Below are positions 26,531-36,006 of a stretch of 64,000 nucleotides of DNA, piece by piece. Position numbers and translations under genes: made by a program. Positions within the stretch are counted from its first letter, which is position 1. The number at the start of each line of letters is the position of its first letter. This stretch comes from Candidatus Zhuqueibacterota bacterium (GTDB taxonomy: Bacteria; Zhuqueibacterota; Zhuqueibacteria; Thermofontimicrobiales; Thiofontviventaceae), in contig JAFGDW010000097.1 in NCBI GenBank assembly GCA_016931935.1, positions 1-64,000 on the forward strand, written 5' to 3'. Under the pieces are notes generated by a model that saw only the letters and a list, made by a program, of their open reading frames with translations, did no database searches and was not told the DNA's origin.

Positions 26531-28981
26531 ATGAGTGCTTATCCATTTGCAGAAATTGAAAAAAAATGGCAGCGCATCTGGGATGAAAAAAAATTGTTCC
26601 AAACAGACATTTCCGATGCAGACAATAAATTATATGTACTGGTCATGTTTCCGTACCCGTCCGGTGATCGGCTGCACATTGGTCACTGGTACAATTTTGG
26701 TCCGACTGATACATGGGCGCGTTACAAACGAATGCTGGGCTACAACGTATTTGAGCCGTTTGGCTACGATGCATTTGGTTTGCCCGCCGAGAATTATGCA
26801 ATTAAAATGGGCGTTCATCCTGCGGATAGTACGGCCGAAAATATTAAAAAGTTTCGCGAACAAATGAAGGCGATCGGCGCGATGTATGACTTCAGTAAAG
26901 AAGTCAATACCAGCGATCCCGAATATTATAAATGGACACAATGGTTTTTCCTGATGCTCTTTAAAAATGGCCTGGCGTACCGGAAAAAAGCGCCGGTGAA
27001 CTGGTGCCCCTCATGCGAAACGGTGTTAGCCAATGAGCAGGTTCACGATGGCCATTGTGAGCGTTGCGATACGGAAGTTACCAAAAAGGATTTAGCCCAG
27101 TGGTTTTTCAAAATAACCGACTATGCTGAAAAGTTGCTCGAGGGTCACGATCGTGTTAACTGGCCGGAAAAAACCATCACCATGCAGAAAAACTGGATTG
27201 GTCGCAGCGAAGGGGCGCAAATTAACTTTACGGTGGCAGATAGTCAGGATACAATCCAGGTATTTACCACACGGCCCGATACATTGTGGGGAGTGACGTA
27301 TATGGTGCTGGCGCCGGAACACCCGCTTGTGGAAAAATTAGTGACTGATGAACAACGCAAAGCCGTAAACGACTATGTGGAACAATCCCGCAGAGTGAGT
27401 GACATTGACCGGACATCAACTGAGCGGGTAAAAACCGGCGTGTTTTTGGGGGCATATGCTATTAATCCGGTGAATAGCGAACAAGTGCCGATCTGGATTG
27501 CTGATTATGTATTACTGACCTATGGTACCGGTTGTGTGATGGCTGTGCCGGCTCACGATACACGCGATTTTGCTTTTGCTACGAAATATGATTTACCGAT
27601 TAGAGAAGTCATCAGTCCAAATGGCCAACCGTCCGGGGAGTTGCAAGAAGCGTTTACAAATGTTGGAGTGATGATCAATTCCGGCATTTTTAACGGCACC
27701 CGTTCGGATGAAGGCATCGGCAAAGTGATTGCTCACCTTGCCGAGAAAGGAATCGGTGAATCGAAAATAAACTACAAGCTTCGCGATTGGTTAATTTCCC
27801 GTCAACGGTATTGGGGAGCGCCGATTCCGGTGGTTTATTGTGATAAGTGCGGGATTGTCGCCTTGAAGGAAGATGACTTACCGGTACTGTTACCCCGGGA
27901 TGTGGTGTTTAAAAAGGGTGGAGAATCACCATTAAAGTCGAATCCGAATTTTTTGAACACAACCTGTCCTGATTGCGGTGGTCCGGCAAAACGCGAAGTG
28001 GATACGATGGATACGTTCGTGTGTTCATCGTGGTATTACTTACGTTACCCAAATCACAATTTAAAGACGGCGGCATTTGATAAAGAGACAGTCAATAAAT
28101 GGCTGCCAGTGGATCAATATATCGGCGGCGCCGAACATGCGACCATGCACTTGTTGTATGCACGGTTCTTTACGAAAGTGCTGTATGATTTGGGCTTTAT
28201 CAATTTTGATGAACCATTTAAAAATCTGTTTCATCAGGGTGTCATTACCCGCGAAGGCAACAAAATGTCCAAATCCCGGGGTAATGTTGTGAGCCCTGAT
28301 AAATTTATCGTCGATTACGGCTCAGATACATTCCGCATGTATATGATGTTTATGGGAAATTATGCAGATGGCGGTGACTGGAGCGATGACGGGATTGTTG
28401 GCATTGATCGCTTCACCAATCGGGTCTGGCGGCTCATGGAAATGCTGCAGGAGAATCCACCGTCTGGCAATGAATCCGAAAAGAGCAAGGAATTGGAGCG
28501 TGTACGACACTATACCACCAAAATGGTTACGAATGACCTTGATCGATTCAATTTCAACACAGCCATCAGCCGGTTGATGGAGATGGTGAATACGATATAC
28601 AGCTACGTTCAGGATGTGCCATCTAACGAACAAAATAAGCTAGTCGTTAGCGATGCAGCCGAAACGTTATTGCTTTTGCTGGCGCCATTTGCGCCACATT
28701 TGGCTGAGGAACTCTGGGCGCGCACCGGGCATGGCGATTCCATATTCAATGCTAGCTGGCCGATATTTGATGACATGAAAACAATGAAGAATACGTATCA
28801 ATGCGTAGTGCAAATTAATGGGAAAGTCCGCGCAAATATTGAAATGGAATTTGACCAACCTGATGTAATTGTATTGGAAACCGTGCTTGCCGATGAGCGC
28901 GTTATACGACATGTTGATGGTAAACAGATATTAAAAAAGATCGTCGTGAAGAACAAATTAGTAAACTTAGTCGTTAAATAG
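26531..28981 (+). CDS. leuS: Leucyl-tRNA synthetase
   Basis: This 816-residue class I enzyme charges tRNA-Leu. The HIGH motif lies in PYPSGDRLHIGHWYNFG (residues about 39-55) and the KMSKS motif in EGNKMSKSRGNVVS near residue 580. The zinc-like CPSCE...CERCD insertion near residue 160, the CP1 editing domain with TRPDTLWGVTYMVLAPEH and the signature WLISRQRYWGAPIP are present. The length is typical for the compact bacterial form. A GAGGTGA site lies five bases upstream of the ATG. Regulation by the leader peptide upstream is proposed. Confidence 0.98.
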   Translation: MSAYPFAEIEKKWQRIWDEKKLFQTDISDADNKLYVLVMFPYPSGDRLHIGHWYNFGPTDTWARYKRMLGYNVFEPFGYDAFGLPAENYAIKMGVHPADSTAENIKKFREQMKAIGAMYDFSKEVNTSDPEYYKWTQWFFLMLFKNGLAYRKKAPVNWCPSCETVLANEQVHDGHCERCDTEVTKKDLAQWFFKITDYAEKLLEGHDRVNWPEKTITMQKNWIGRSEGAQINFTVADSQDTIQVFTTRPDTLWGVTYMVLAPEHPLVEKLVTDEQRKAVNDYVEQSRRVSDIDRTSTERVKTGVFLGAYAINPVNSEQVPIWIADYVLLTYGTGCVMAVPAHDTRDFAFATKYDLPIREVISPNGQPSGELQEAFTNVGVMINSGIFNGTRSDEGIGKVIAHLAEKGIGESKINYKLRDWLISRQRYWGAPIPVVYCDKCGIVALKEDDLPVLLPRDVVFKKGGESPLKSNPNFLNTTCPDCGGPAKREVDTMDTFVCSSWYYLRYPNHNLKTAAFDKETVNKWLPVDQYIGGAEHATMHLLYARFFTKVLYDLGFINFDEPFKNLFHQGVITREGNKMSKSRGNVVSPDKFIVDYGSDTFRMYMMFMGNYADGGDWSDDGIVGIDRFTNRVWRLMEMLQENPPSGNESEKSKELERVRHYTTKMVTNDLDRFNFNTAISRLMEMVNTIYSYVQDVPSNEQNKLVVSDAAETLLLLLAPFAPHLAEELWARTGHGDSIFNASWPIFDDMKTMKNTYQCVVQINGKVRANIEMEFDQPDVIVLETVLADERVIRHVDGKQILKKIVVKNKLVNLVVK

Positions 28982-28987
28982 AAAATA

Positions 28988-29019
28988 AAAGCCTCCCAGT
29001 CGTATGCGGGAGGTTTTTT
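28988..29019 (+). terminator. Terminator after leuS
   Basis: GCCTCCC at 28991-28997 pairs with GGGAGGT at 29008-29014 (plus A-T extension), followed by six T residues to 29019. It lies 10 bases after the leuS stop. Confidence 0.92.
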
Positions 29020-29155
29020 GCATAAACGAGTGCTAAGATGAGCGATTTGCCGTTGGTTTTTTGTCGTTTCTACAAAAGGCTATCAGCTTATATTGGCTTT
29101 CGGTTGGTATTCGCGTTGATAAATTTAGAATACAATCATGTTTTAGGAGGAATTT

Positions 29156-29728
29156 ATGAAACTGCGGACGTTGCTTATTTTTATTTTTATTACTGCGCTG
29201 GTTTGGGCATGCGGAAAAAATGAAAATAAAAAGAATAATGTACAGATGAGCGAGCAAACGAGTAGTCAATCGATGTCAAGTTCGACAAAATATCGTCAAG
29301 CCCCCGATTTTACTTTGAAGGATTTGGATGGCAACGATGTTACTCTCAGTAAGCTACGTGGCAAAGTCGTTATTATTGATTTCTGGGCTACCTGGTGCGG
29401 ACCCTGTGTGCGATCGTTCCCGGCGATGCAAGCGGCAGTCAATGAATTGGGTGGTGATTCTGTTCAATTTCTGTTTATCAATACCGGTGAACGTGGGACA
29501 GGAATTCAGGAAAAAGTAAGCCAGTTCATTCGATCGAATAATTATGATGTAAAAGTACTGCTTGACTCGGGTAGCAAAGTCGCCTCAGCGTACGGCGTTA
29601 GGGGAATCCCAACAAAAGTGCTTATTGATAAACAGGGTGGCATCCGCGATACAAAAGTCGGTGGTGGCGGCAGCCCTGCTGCTGTGGTAAGTGAAATGAA
29701 AGCATGGATTGAAGAAGCTAAAATGTAA
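29156..29728 (+). CDS. TlpA/ResA-like thioredoxin-fold lipoprotein
   Basis: The 190-residue protein has an N-terminal hydrophobic segment ending LVWACG, a plausible lipobox with Cys21, then a polar linker and a thioredoxin fold with the redox site WATWCGPCVRSFPAM (CxxC near residue 80), the cis-proline loop GVRGIPTKVLIDK, and the APDFTLKDLDGNDVTLS start of the AhpC/TSA-Redoxin family. It probably reduces or shuffles disulfides in the periplasm, for instance in cytochrome c maturation, though no such genes are adjacent. AGGAGG seven bases upstream fixes the start. Confidence 0.9.
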   Translation: MKLRTLLIFIFITALVWACGKNENKKNNVQMSEQTSSQSMSSSTKYRQAPDFTLKDLDGNDVTLSKLRGKVVIIDFWATWCGPCVRSFPAMQAAVNELGGDSVQFLFINTGERGTGIQEKVSQFIRSNNYDVKVLLDSGSKVASAYGVRGIPTKVLIDKQGGIRDTKVGGGGSPAAVVSEMKAWIEEAKM

Positions 29729-29872
29729 TTTGGTAGCGATTTGACAATTACTGTTATTTCTCTGTTGATGATAATTGTGATCATATTTGGGGGAGAAGAC
29801 CTCAAGGCAAATCCAGAGAATCATGCTTCATTGGTTTTAAATTACTGATTCACTTTATCATTTATATGTGCT

Positions 29873-30832
29873 ATGAATAATTTTAATAATTTAGTTGCTC
29901 CCGATGAAAATCTTTTCTTCCATAAAAACGATCCCAATGATCCGCGAATGGGGGAGTTGGTCGGCCATGATATTAATCTGTACGATAGCGCAGAAATTAT
30001 CCTGTTGGGCTGTCCACAAGACGAAGGCGTCAAACGGAATCATGGCCGTCCCGGTGCTGCTGAAGCGCCACAATCAATTCGTCGGCAATTTTACAAGTTG
30101 CCTGTCCCGGAAGGCATGCATGATCAAGGCATCCTTGATGTTGGTGATATGAAAATCAGAGCGAACCTGGAAGATATTCACGCAGCACTGCATGATGTGG
30201 TTTATCAATTCATTTCAGATAAAAAGAAAGTTATTGTACTTGGCGGAGGCAACGATATTTCCTATCCGGATGCAAAAGCATTGTCACGCTTTGCACCAAA
30301 TCTCGTCGCTTTTAATATCGACGCCCATTTTGATGTTCGGGCAGATGAACCACGAAACAGCGGTACACCGTATCGACAATTATTGGAAGAGACGCACGTG
30401 TACCCGGATCATTTTTATGAATTGGGATTTCAACCATTGGCAAATTCGGTAACCTATAAAAATTATTTAATCCAAAAAGGTGTACACATTTGCTCGTTGA
30501 AAGAATTTCACGCGGCTGGTGTGCAACGCACATGTTTGGATATTTTAAAAAATATTTCGACTGAAGCGATTTTTTGGGGATTTGATGTGGATTCCGTGCG
30601 TGCTTCCGATGCACCGGGAGTTAGCGCTCCATCACCACTCGGGCTGTCCGCGACCAATGCGTGTGATATTGCTGCCCTGGCAGGCGCCGATCCACGTTCA
30701 CGCATTTTCGAAATAACTGAGGTAAATCCTGTTTACGATATCGATAATCGTACCAGTAAGCTCGCAGCGCTAATGGTTCTGCATTTTATAATGAGTCATA
30801 TAAAACAGGAATGCAATGCCAAGCAGGACTGA
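29873..30832 (+). CDS. Arginase/agmatinase-family protein, formimidoylglutamase-like
   Basis: A 319-residue ureohydrolase-fold protein. It has the manganese ligand motifs NIDAHFDVR (residues about 147-155) and FDVDSVRASD (about 242-251). The first histidine-containing motif normally found as GGGHD or GGDHS reads GGGND here, so one usual ligand appears replaced by asparagine. The ILLGCPQDEGVKRNHGRPGA segment and the ending FEITEVNPVYDIDNRTSKLA are closest to formimidoylglutamase (HutG), which releases formamide in histidine degradation. No other hut gene is nearby. No Shine-Dalgarno is visible. Confidence 0.75.
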   Translation: MNNFNNLVAPDENLFFHKNDPNDPRMGELVGHDINLYDSAEIILLGCPQDEGVKRNHGRPGAAEAPQSIRRQFYKLPVPEGMHDQGILDVGDMKIRANLEDIHAALHDVVYQFISDKKKVIVLGGGNDISYPDAKALSRFAPNLVAFNIDAHFDVRADEPRNSGTPYRQLLEETHVYPDHFYELGFQPLANSVTYKNYLIQKGVHICSLKEFHAAGVQRTCLDILKNISTEAIFWGFDVDSVRASDAPGVSAPSPLGLSATNACDIAALAGADPRSRIFEITEVNPVYDIDNRTSKLAALMVLHFIMSHIKQECNAKQD

Positions 30833-30886
30833 AATTGAAGATATGACATAAAAATTAGATAATCGATGTGAATTTTTCAATTGACG

Positions 30887-30906
30887 TTTTCACACGCGTG
30901 TCAAAA
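30887..30906. repeat. Near-perfect 20-bp palindrome
   Basis: The sequence has ACACGCGTGT at its centre with TTTT and AAAA arms, differing from a perfect palindrome at one pair. It lies between the ends of two converging genes, so it could be a terminator-like element rather than an operator; more A residues follow on the right side, which would be a U tract for minus-strand transcripts. Confidence 0.4.
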
Positions 30907-31074
30907 AAATCGGGGCTTTAATAGCTAACATTTAAGCTAATAGTTAGGGAAAAAAAGTATTCCGGGAGATATTGGGACGTTTATTGACTTCTTACACTGA
31001 ATTATCTTGTGTCGATGCAACATCTGTGAATATTTGGTGGATCAGCATATCGATTAAAAGCATAAGCTGCTTCA

Positions 31075-31266
31075 TCAGATTGACTGGATTTTTTTATACA
31101 TCGGAAATACATTTTCCTGTAAGTATTTCATATCACGAACCAATGTCCGCAATTCACATTGGTCTGCCCTTGATTCCAAATTTTGTATTGCAATATCCAA
31201 TGCTCGGGAAATAACGAACTGCCCCCGAAGCGAATGTAAAAAATCATACCCTTCCCGGTTTTCCAT
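31075..31266 (-). CDS. Small protein of unknown function
   Basis: I do not recognise this 63-residue protein. It is predicted helical and charged (NREGYDFLHSLRGQFVISRA, then LDIAIQNLESRADQCELRTL), with no signal peptide or membrane segment and a single cysteine. The ATG at 31266 has GAGGAG six bases upstream, better than the ATG two codons earlier, which supports a real gene. It starts 43 bases downstream of the zinc-ribbon-like gene on the same strand, so the two look like an operon. Confidence 0.7.
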   Translation of the reverse strand: MENREGYDFLHSLRGQFVISRALDIAIQNLESRADQCELRTLVRDMKYLQENVFPMYKKIQSI

Positions 31267-31309
31267 CTTCATCTCCTCTGTGTTGCAATGTCACTGGCAG
31301 ATGGGATTT

Positions 31310-31696
31310 TTATGTCATCTCGTGATGATAAGGACTTTCATCGGACGACACAAGTACTGCCAATAAGAGCTGGTTGAATAACATATCCGGGAGATTCAAA
31401 ATCCGACCACAATCACAGAACACATCCTCCCCAGCATGCATATCAATGTAACGCATGCGGTCCAGTTTTAGCCGGCGTTCGGGGTTCTGCTTCAGAATTT
31501 CAGCACGTCGCAACAGCTTGTTTTTGACGGCTTCGGGCAGATCGCGTTCAATGATGATTTCGTTAAGAAGTTTAGTGAAATCTTCTTTTTGTTGGGAGCC
31601 TCTAAGTTCGCGTATTCGTCTTGTAAGCCGTTCTCGTTTGAAGTGGTAAAGTGTGTACCGAATGCCACACACACATTGAATCAGGACCGATGCCAT
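31310..31696 (-). CDS. Small protein with two CxCG motifs
   Basis: A 128-residue protein of unknown function. It begins MASVLIQCVCGIRYTLYHF and near residue 100 has VFCDCGRIL, so two CxCG pairs about 90 residues apart could bind one zinc ion. Between them is a basic, helical stretch (LTRRIRELRGSQQKEDFTKL). AAGGAG with good spacing precedes the ATG at 31696; seven codons upstream a second ATG is in frame without such a site. No homologue is obvious to me. The layout suggests a small zinc-binding or nucleic-acid-binding protein, which is inference. Confidence 0.7.
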   Translation of the reverse strand: MASVLIQCVCGIRYTLYHFKRERLTRRIRELRGSQQKEDFTKLLNEIIIERDLPEAVKNKLLRRAEILKQNPERRLKLDRMRYIDMHAGEDVFCDCGRILNLPDMLFNQLLLAVLVSSDESPYHHEMT

Positions 31697-32106
31697 AAAT
31701 GCTCCTTTGTCAAGCAACCAGTTGCACCATTATAATTAGTCATGATTACGCCTGGTTTGCTGTTCGGTTACAATAGTATTGCATCATTGTGATAATAGTG
31801 TCACATGTGTGAAATTCCTATTGCATGTTTTGATACCGTTGCTTACATTGATGGCACGTCGACGATGTTTGACGAAAATCAATGGTAAGCATGATTAATT
31901 TGTTGAGAACAATTTAATCGGGATTATGGCTGTAAAACAATGCATTATTTAAATTAAACTATAAAATAAAAAAGGAGGGAACAACTCTTATTAATTACCA
32001 CCGTAACCCGATTTATTCCTAATATACAGTATCAAATCAAAAATGTCAATATTATTTTCGTTAACATTAAAAATACTGAACGCGTAAACAAATTAGGAAA
32101 ATAAGC
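31697..32106. other. Noncoding region upstream of FGGY kinase
   Basis: This 410-base stretch separates divergent genes and should hold both promoters. It is AT-rich. An AAGGAGGG sequence at about 31971 has no start codon at a usable distance. No convincing -35/-10 pair or operator was found. Confidence 0.6.
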
Positions 32107-33663
32107 ATGGAAGAAACCATTCTGGCAATTGACAATGGCACACAGAGTATTCGTGCGATGCTGTTTAATGCTCGAGGTGAATTGCTTTCAAAATCTCAGG
32201 TTCATATTGAACCCTATTTTAGTATTCAGGCAGGCTGGGCAGAGCAAGAGCCTGGTTATTTCTGGGACAAGCTTGCACTGGCGTGTCAGAAATTATGGCA
32301 GCAGTCTGGTAATATGAAATCGACAGTAAAAGCGGTATGTCTGACTACGCAGCGTAGTACATTAATTAATGTTGACAAAAATGGACAAGCTCTACGTCCG
32401 GCTATTCACTGGCTTGATCAACGGAGAGTTGAAAAACGGCGAGTTACAAATCCGTTACTGCATGCAATCATAAAATTAATCCGTATGGGCGATACAGTGG
32501 CGTTTGCGTTTGCCGAATGTGAATCAAACTGGCTTCGAGAAAATCAGCCGGATATCTGGGAGAAAACGCATAAATATCTGTTTTTATCCGGTTATCTCAC
32601 ATGGCAGTTAACCGGTAATTTTGTCGATTCCATCGGTTGTCAGGTAGGGTATGTTCCGTTCGATTATAAAAATTTACGCTGGGCCAAGAGCGGGCATCTC
32701 AATCGGAAATTATTTCCCATGGAGATGGACAAACTCCCTGAACTTGTACCGCAAGGACAGGTTTTGGGCGTGATTACAAAACAGGCAAATCAGAAAACCG
32801 GTATTCCTGAAGGTCTTCCGCTGATTGCTGCCGCTGCGGATAAAGCGTGCGAAATACTTGGCGCTGGGTCGTTAAATCCGGAGACAGCCTGCCTGAGTTA
32901 TGGAACAACCTGCACGACTTCCATCATGACGCGTAAATATGTTGAAGTTATCCCAATGATTTCACCATTCCCTAGTGCTATCCCACAAACATACAATACT
33001 GAAATCCAAATTTATCGCGGTTACTGGCTTGTCAGTTGGTTTAAAAATGAATTTGGTCATGCAGAGCAAAACCAGGCGGCAGAATTGAATGTCCCTGTGG
33101 AATCACTATTCGATGATATGATTAAAGATGTTCCTCCCGGTTCCATGGGGCTGATGCTGCAACCCTACTGGACACCGGGCGTGAAAGTTCCGGGTCCTGA
33201 AGCAAAAGGTGCGATTATCGGCTTTGGAGATGTTCATACCCGTGCGCATATGTACCGATCCATTCTTGAAGGTCTGACGTTTTCATTACGCGAAGGCACC
33301 GAGAAAACCGAACGTCGATCCGGCATTCCCATAACCAGTTTGCGAGTATCGGGCGGTGGCTCACAAAGCGATCAGGCCATGCAAATTACCGCGGACATTT
33401 TTAACAAGCCGGCCAGCCGTCCGCATATTTATGAAACCTCCGGGCTGGGTGCAGCGATCGACGCGGCTGTAGGAATCGGGTGGTTTAGTGATTTCCCGGC
33501 AGCAGTCAGCGCTATGACGCGGATTGGCAGGACATTTGAGCCGAATCATAAAAACACAGATATTTATGAACAGTTGTATCAGCGTATATACAAAAAAATG
33601 TATGGACGATTGCAGCAACTTTATCATGATATTAAAGACATTACCGGCTATCCCGAGCGGTAA
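32107..33663 (+). CDS. FGGY-family carbohydrate kinase
   Basis: The 518-residue protein has the actin-like ATPase fold of FGGY sugar kinases. Visible parts are the N-terminal phosphate-binding ILAIDNGTQSIRAMLFN, the HWLDQRR substrate motif near residue 100, the AAAADKACEILGAGSLNP segment, GTTCTTSIMT, and the C-terminal LRVSGGGSQSDQAMQITADI with ETSGLGAAIDAAVGIGW. It would phosphorylate a sugar or polyol (xylulose, glycerol and similar); the sequence does not tell me which. A nucleotidyltransferase gene follows after about 180 bases, but no transporter or isomerase gene is adjacent. Confidence 0.9.
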   Translation: MEETILAIDNGTQSIRAMLFNARGELLSKSQVHIEPYFSIQAGWAEQEPGYFWDKLALACQKLWQQSGNMKSTVKAVCLTTQRSTLINVDKNGQALRPAIHWLDQRRVEKRRVTNPLLHAIIKLIRMGDTVAFAFAECESNWLRENQPDIWEKTHKYLFLSGYLTWQLTGNFVDSIGCQVGYVPFDYKNLRWAKSGHLNRKLFPMEMDKLPELVPQGQVLGVITKQANQKTGIPEGLPLIAAAADKACEILGAGSLNPETACLSYGTTCTTSIMTRKYVEVIPMISPFPSAIPQTYNTEIQIYRGYWLVSWFKNEFGHAEQNQAAELNVPVESLFDDMIKDVPPGSMGLMLQPYWTPGVKVPGPEAKGAIIGFGDVHTRAHMYRSILEGLTFSLREGTEKTERRSGIPITSLRVSGGGSQSDQAMQITADIFNKPASRPHIYETSGLGAAIDAAVGIGWFSDFPAAVSAMTRIGRTFEPNHKNTDIYEQLYQRIYKKMYGRLQQLYHDIKDITGYPER

Positions 33664-33840
33664 CTAAAATTATTTATGGACTACAAGTTTAAAACGAACA
33701 AGATTATGAATCAGATGTTTTTTTGCGAATCAGAATTGTAAACATTCTTCATAAATGTGGCGATATTATTTATGCAAATAAGCATGAATGTTGGTATTAA
33801 AAATGTCACATCAAATTAACACATAAAAGGGAGTATGAGT

Positions 33841-35040
33841 ATGCAAGCAGTGATGATGGTGGCGGGAAAAAGTACGCGCACCTATCCACTAACATTGACA
33901 CGTCCAAAACCATTGTTGCCAATTATCAATCGGCCGATGATTTATTTTAACCTGGATCAGATGGTTGGACTGGTTGATGAAGTCGTGTTGATCGTCGGCT
34001 ACCGGAAAGATAAGATCGAAGATCTGCTCGGCGAAGAATACAAAGGCATGGCGATCATTTATCAGGAACAGAAAGAACAGTTGGGAACCGGGCATGCGGT
34101 TTTACAGGCAGCGCCTCATATCACCGACCGGTTTCTTGTATTAAATGGTGATGATTTGTTTGCTCGCGTTGATATGGAAAAAATTTCCGAATTTCCGTAT
34201 GGTGCATTAGCCATGCAAGCTCCTAATCCACAGGATTTTGGTGTTATGACGACGAATGAAAAGGGACAGCTTGTTAAAATGGTGGAGAAACCAAAGGAAT
34301 TTGTTAGCGACCTTGTGAACGTGGGGTGCTATGTGTTCGAACCGGATATTTTTGATGTGCTTGAAAATTTGCAGCCATCCATTCGTGGTGAAATTGAATT
34401 GCCGGATGCTGTTTTGGGGATAGCTAAAAAAGAACCGGTTCAAGTGGTTCCCCTTGCAGGCTACTGGTTGCCCACCGGTTATCCCTGGTATATGCTAACC
34501 ACGGAGCGCTACTTGTACGATCACTACGATCTGGAATATAAAATTGAAGGTGAAATTGAATCCGGTGTTTCAATTGAAGGCAACGTAGCAATTGGGCCTA
34601 ACACGATTGTCAAAACAGGCGTTCACATTCAGGGACCGGTAACAATTGGTGCAAATTGCGTGCTGGAAAATGATGTGGAAATAAAGCCGTACACCAGTAT
34701 TGGAAATGGCGTTGCTATTGGCGCTAATAGCCTGTTGGAAGGTTCAATCCTGTTCAATCGTGTCAAAGTAGGCCTGGATGCCAGTGTCAGCTACTCGGTC
34801 GTGGGAGAAAATGTCTTAATTAACGATAATTGCAATTTACTATCAACGAGTAAAAATGGTGCGAATGTTCACTCAATGGTTAAGGAAAAATTGGTAGACA
34901 CCGGACTTGCACAATATGGCGCCACGCTGGCTGATAATGTGTTCCTTCGTAAAGGAGTGACTGTACAACCTGGCGTGAAAGTTTGGCCAGGCAAGCAAAT
35001 TCCCGAAGGCAAAATGGTTGACTCAGATCTAATGGATTAA
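33841..35040 (+). CDS. Sugar-1-phosphate nucleotidyltransferase with left-handed beta-helix domain
   Basis: A 399-residue protein with an N-terminal nucleotidyltransferase domain (residues 1-225) and a C-terminal hexapeptide-repeat beta-helix (about 240-395, for example GVSIEGNVAIGPNTIVKTGV). It would activate a hexose-1-phosphate with an NTP and possibly acylate or stabilise it. The nucleotide loop reads VAGKSTRTYPLTLTRPKPLL, with serine where GKGTR is usual. The LNGDDLF metal-binding segment and VEKP are intact. I chose ATG 33841 because GGGAG sits at a good distance; the ATG at 33835 is too close to it. A terminator follows. Confidence 0.88.
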   Translation: MQAVMMVAGKSTRTYPLTLTRPKPLLPIINRPMIYFNLDQMVGLVDEVVLIVGYRKDKIEDLLGEEYKGMAIIYQEQKEQLGTGHAVLQAAPHITDRFLVLNGDDLFARVDMEKISEFPYGALAMQAPNPQDFGVMTTNEKGQLVKMVEKPKEFVSDLVNVGCYVFEPDIFDVLENLQPSIRGEIELPDAVLGIAKKEPVQVVPLAGYWLPTGYPWYMLTTERYLYDHYDLEYKIEGEIESGVSIEGNVAIGPNTIVKTGVHIQGPVTIGANCVLENDVEIKPYTSIGNGVAIGANSLLEGSILFNRVKVGLDASVSYSVVGENVLINDNCNLLSTSKNGANVHSMVKEKLVDTGLAQYGATLADNVFLRKGVTVQPGVKVWPGKQIPEGKMVDSDLMD

Positions 35041-35145
35041 AAAAATAAAGTTACTATTATAATTCTTTCGGTCGAATTGAACTTTGCGACGAAATTGAGT
35101 GACCGGCTGAAGATTAAAAGTTTAACTTCTGATGAGAAAAGAATT

Positions 35146-35178
35146 AAACCAGGTTTTCGTTGAAATACCTGGTTTTTT
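35146..35178 (+). terminator. Terminator after the nucleotidyltransferase gene
   Basis: AAACCAGGT at 35146-35154 pairs with ACCTGGTTT at 35167-35175, followed by T residues to 35178. The flanking A residues make it able to act on the opposite strand too, where the ybjQ-like gene converges. Confidence 0.88.
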
Positions 35179-35227
35179 CGTTTGTGCACTATAAAAATTT
35201 TAATCGTCAATGAATTCGGAACAAAAA

Positions 35228-35542
35228 TTACTCAACTATTACGGCAGTTCCATACGCCAGTATTTCAGAAGCGGCGCCCATAATAAAACTGGTTGTGAAG
35301 CGAAGGCCAATTACTGCATTTGCCCCTAAAGTAGACGCCTCAGCAATCATTCGATCAAGTGCCTGTTCCCTGGCTTCACCCATTAGTTTGGTGTACTCTT
35401 CAATTTCGCCACCAAAAATATTCTTTAAGCCGGCCATAATATCATTGCCGATATGGCGGGCCCGGATTGTGTTACCTCGTACAATTCCCAGTGATTTGAT
35501 AATGGTTTTGCCCGGAATCGATTCAGTCGTAACAAGAATCAT
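35228..35542 (-). CDS. YbjQ/UPF0145-family protein
   Basis: The 104-residue protein matches the YbjQ/heavy-metal-binding domain family: VTTESIPGKTIIKSLGIVRG, EEYTKLMGEAREQALDRMIA and the end ANAVIGLRFTTSFI...YGTAVIVE. The family forms small pentameric assemblies; function is not established. The ATG overlaps the stop of the upstream anti-sigma-like gene (ATGA), and AGGAGA precedes it, so it is the third gene of a sigma operon. A role in envelope or metal stress would fit, but that is inference. Confidence 0.88.
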   Translation of the reverse strand: MILVTTESIPGKTIIKSLGIVRGNTIRARHIGNDIMAGLKNIFGGEIEEYTKLMGEAREQALDRMIAEASTLGANAVIGLRFTTSFIMGAASEILAYGTAVIVE

Positions 35543-36006
35543 CGTTTTATCTCCTTATATGGATCGCTAATTCGGATGCGGAGTTTTTCCCGGAATACAG
35601 ACACTACAAGCAGTACTAATCCGCCCAATAGCGCAATTATTCCGATTTTAATGATTGTCTCAATCTGTGAATCCGCAATTATGGATTCTACGGTTTTGAA
35701 TAAACCATAGGTAATGAGAATAACTGCGCCGATGGAAAAAACTATCCAGGCAATTCCCCGTTCAATGCGGTTGTACACGTTCATCCAGTAGTTATCCCAC
35801 ACTTCATCCGGTGGTGATTTAAGCTTCATGGATTGTGTCACCTCCTTCAATTGTTTATATTCCTGCCAGTCCGTTCGAAATTCTGCGTACTCATTTATCA
35901 GTTTTTCGAACTCTTGTTTTTCGGAAAAGGAGAGTTCATTATCCAATGCCCCCATCATTAAAATATTAAATCGTTCGCGGTTGATATTATCGACGGATTT
36001 ATTCAT
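35539..36006 (-). CDS. Putative membrane anti-sigma factor
   Basis: A 155-residue protein with a helical, acidic cytosolic N-terminus (NILMMGALDNELSFSEKQEF), typical of anti-sigma domains (it resembles 'MxALDGELS...E' starts), then two membrane segments (about residues 89-110 and 124-145). No HxxxCxxC zinc motif is seen, so it is not a zinc-associated anti-sigma factor. Its ATG overlaps the sigma gene by eight bases (positions 35999-36006), the usual coupled sigma/anti-sigma layout, which is the main evidence for function. Confidence 0.7.
   Translation of the reverse strand: MNKSVDNINRERFNILMMGALDNELSFSEKQEFEKLINEYAEFRTDWQEYKQLKEVTQSMKLKSPPDEVWDNYWMNVYNRIERGIAWIVFSIGAVILITYGLFKTVESIIADSQIETIIKIGIIALLGGLVLLVVSVFREKLRIRISDPYKEIKR

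Noticed and set aside
29740-29770. TTGACA as a promoter for the formimidoylglutamase-like gene
   Set aside because: No acceptable -10 lies at 16-18 bases; the nearest GATAAT is too far away.
30972-31214. Plus-strand frame opposite the small gene at 31075
   Set aside because: It is antisense to a gene with a better Shine-Dalgarno and has atypical composition.
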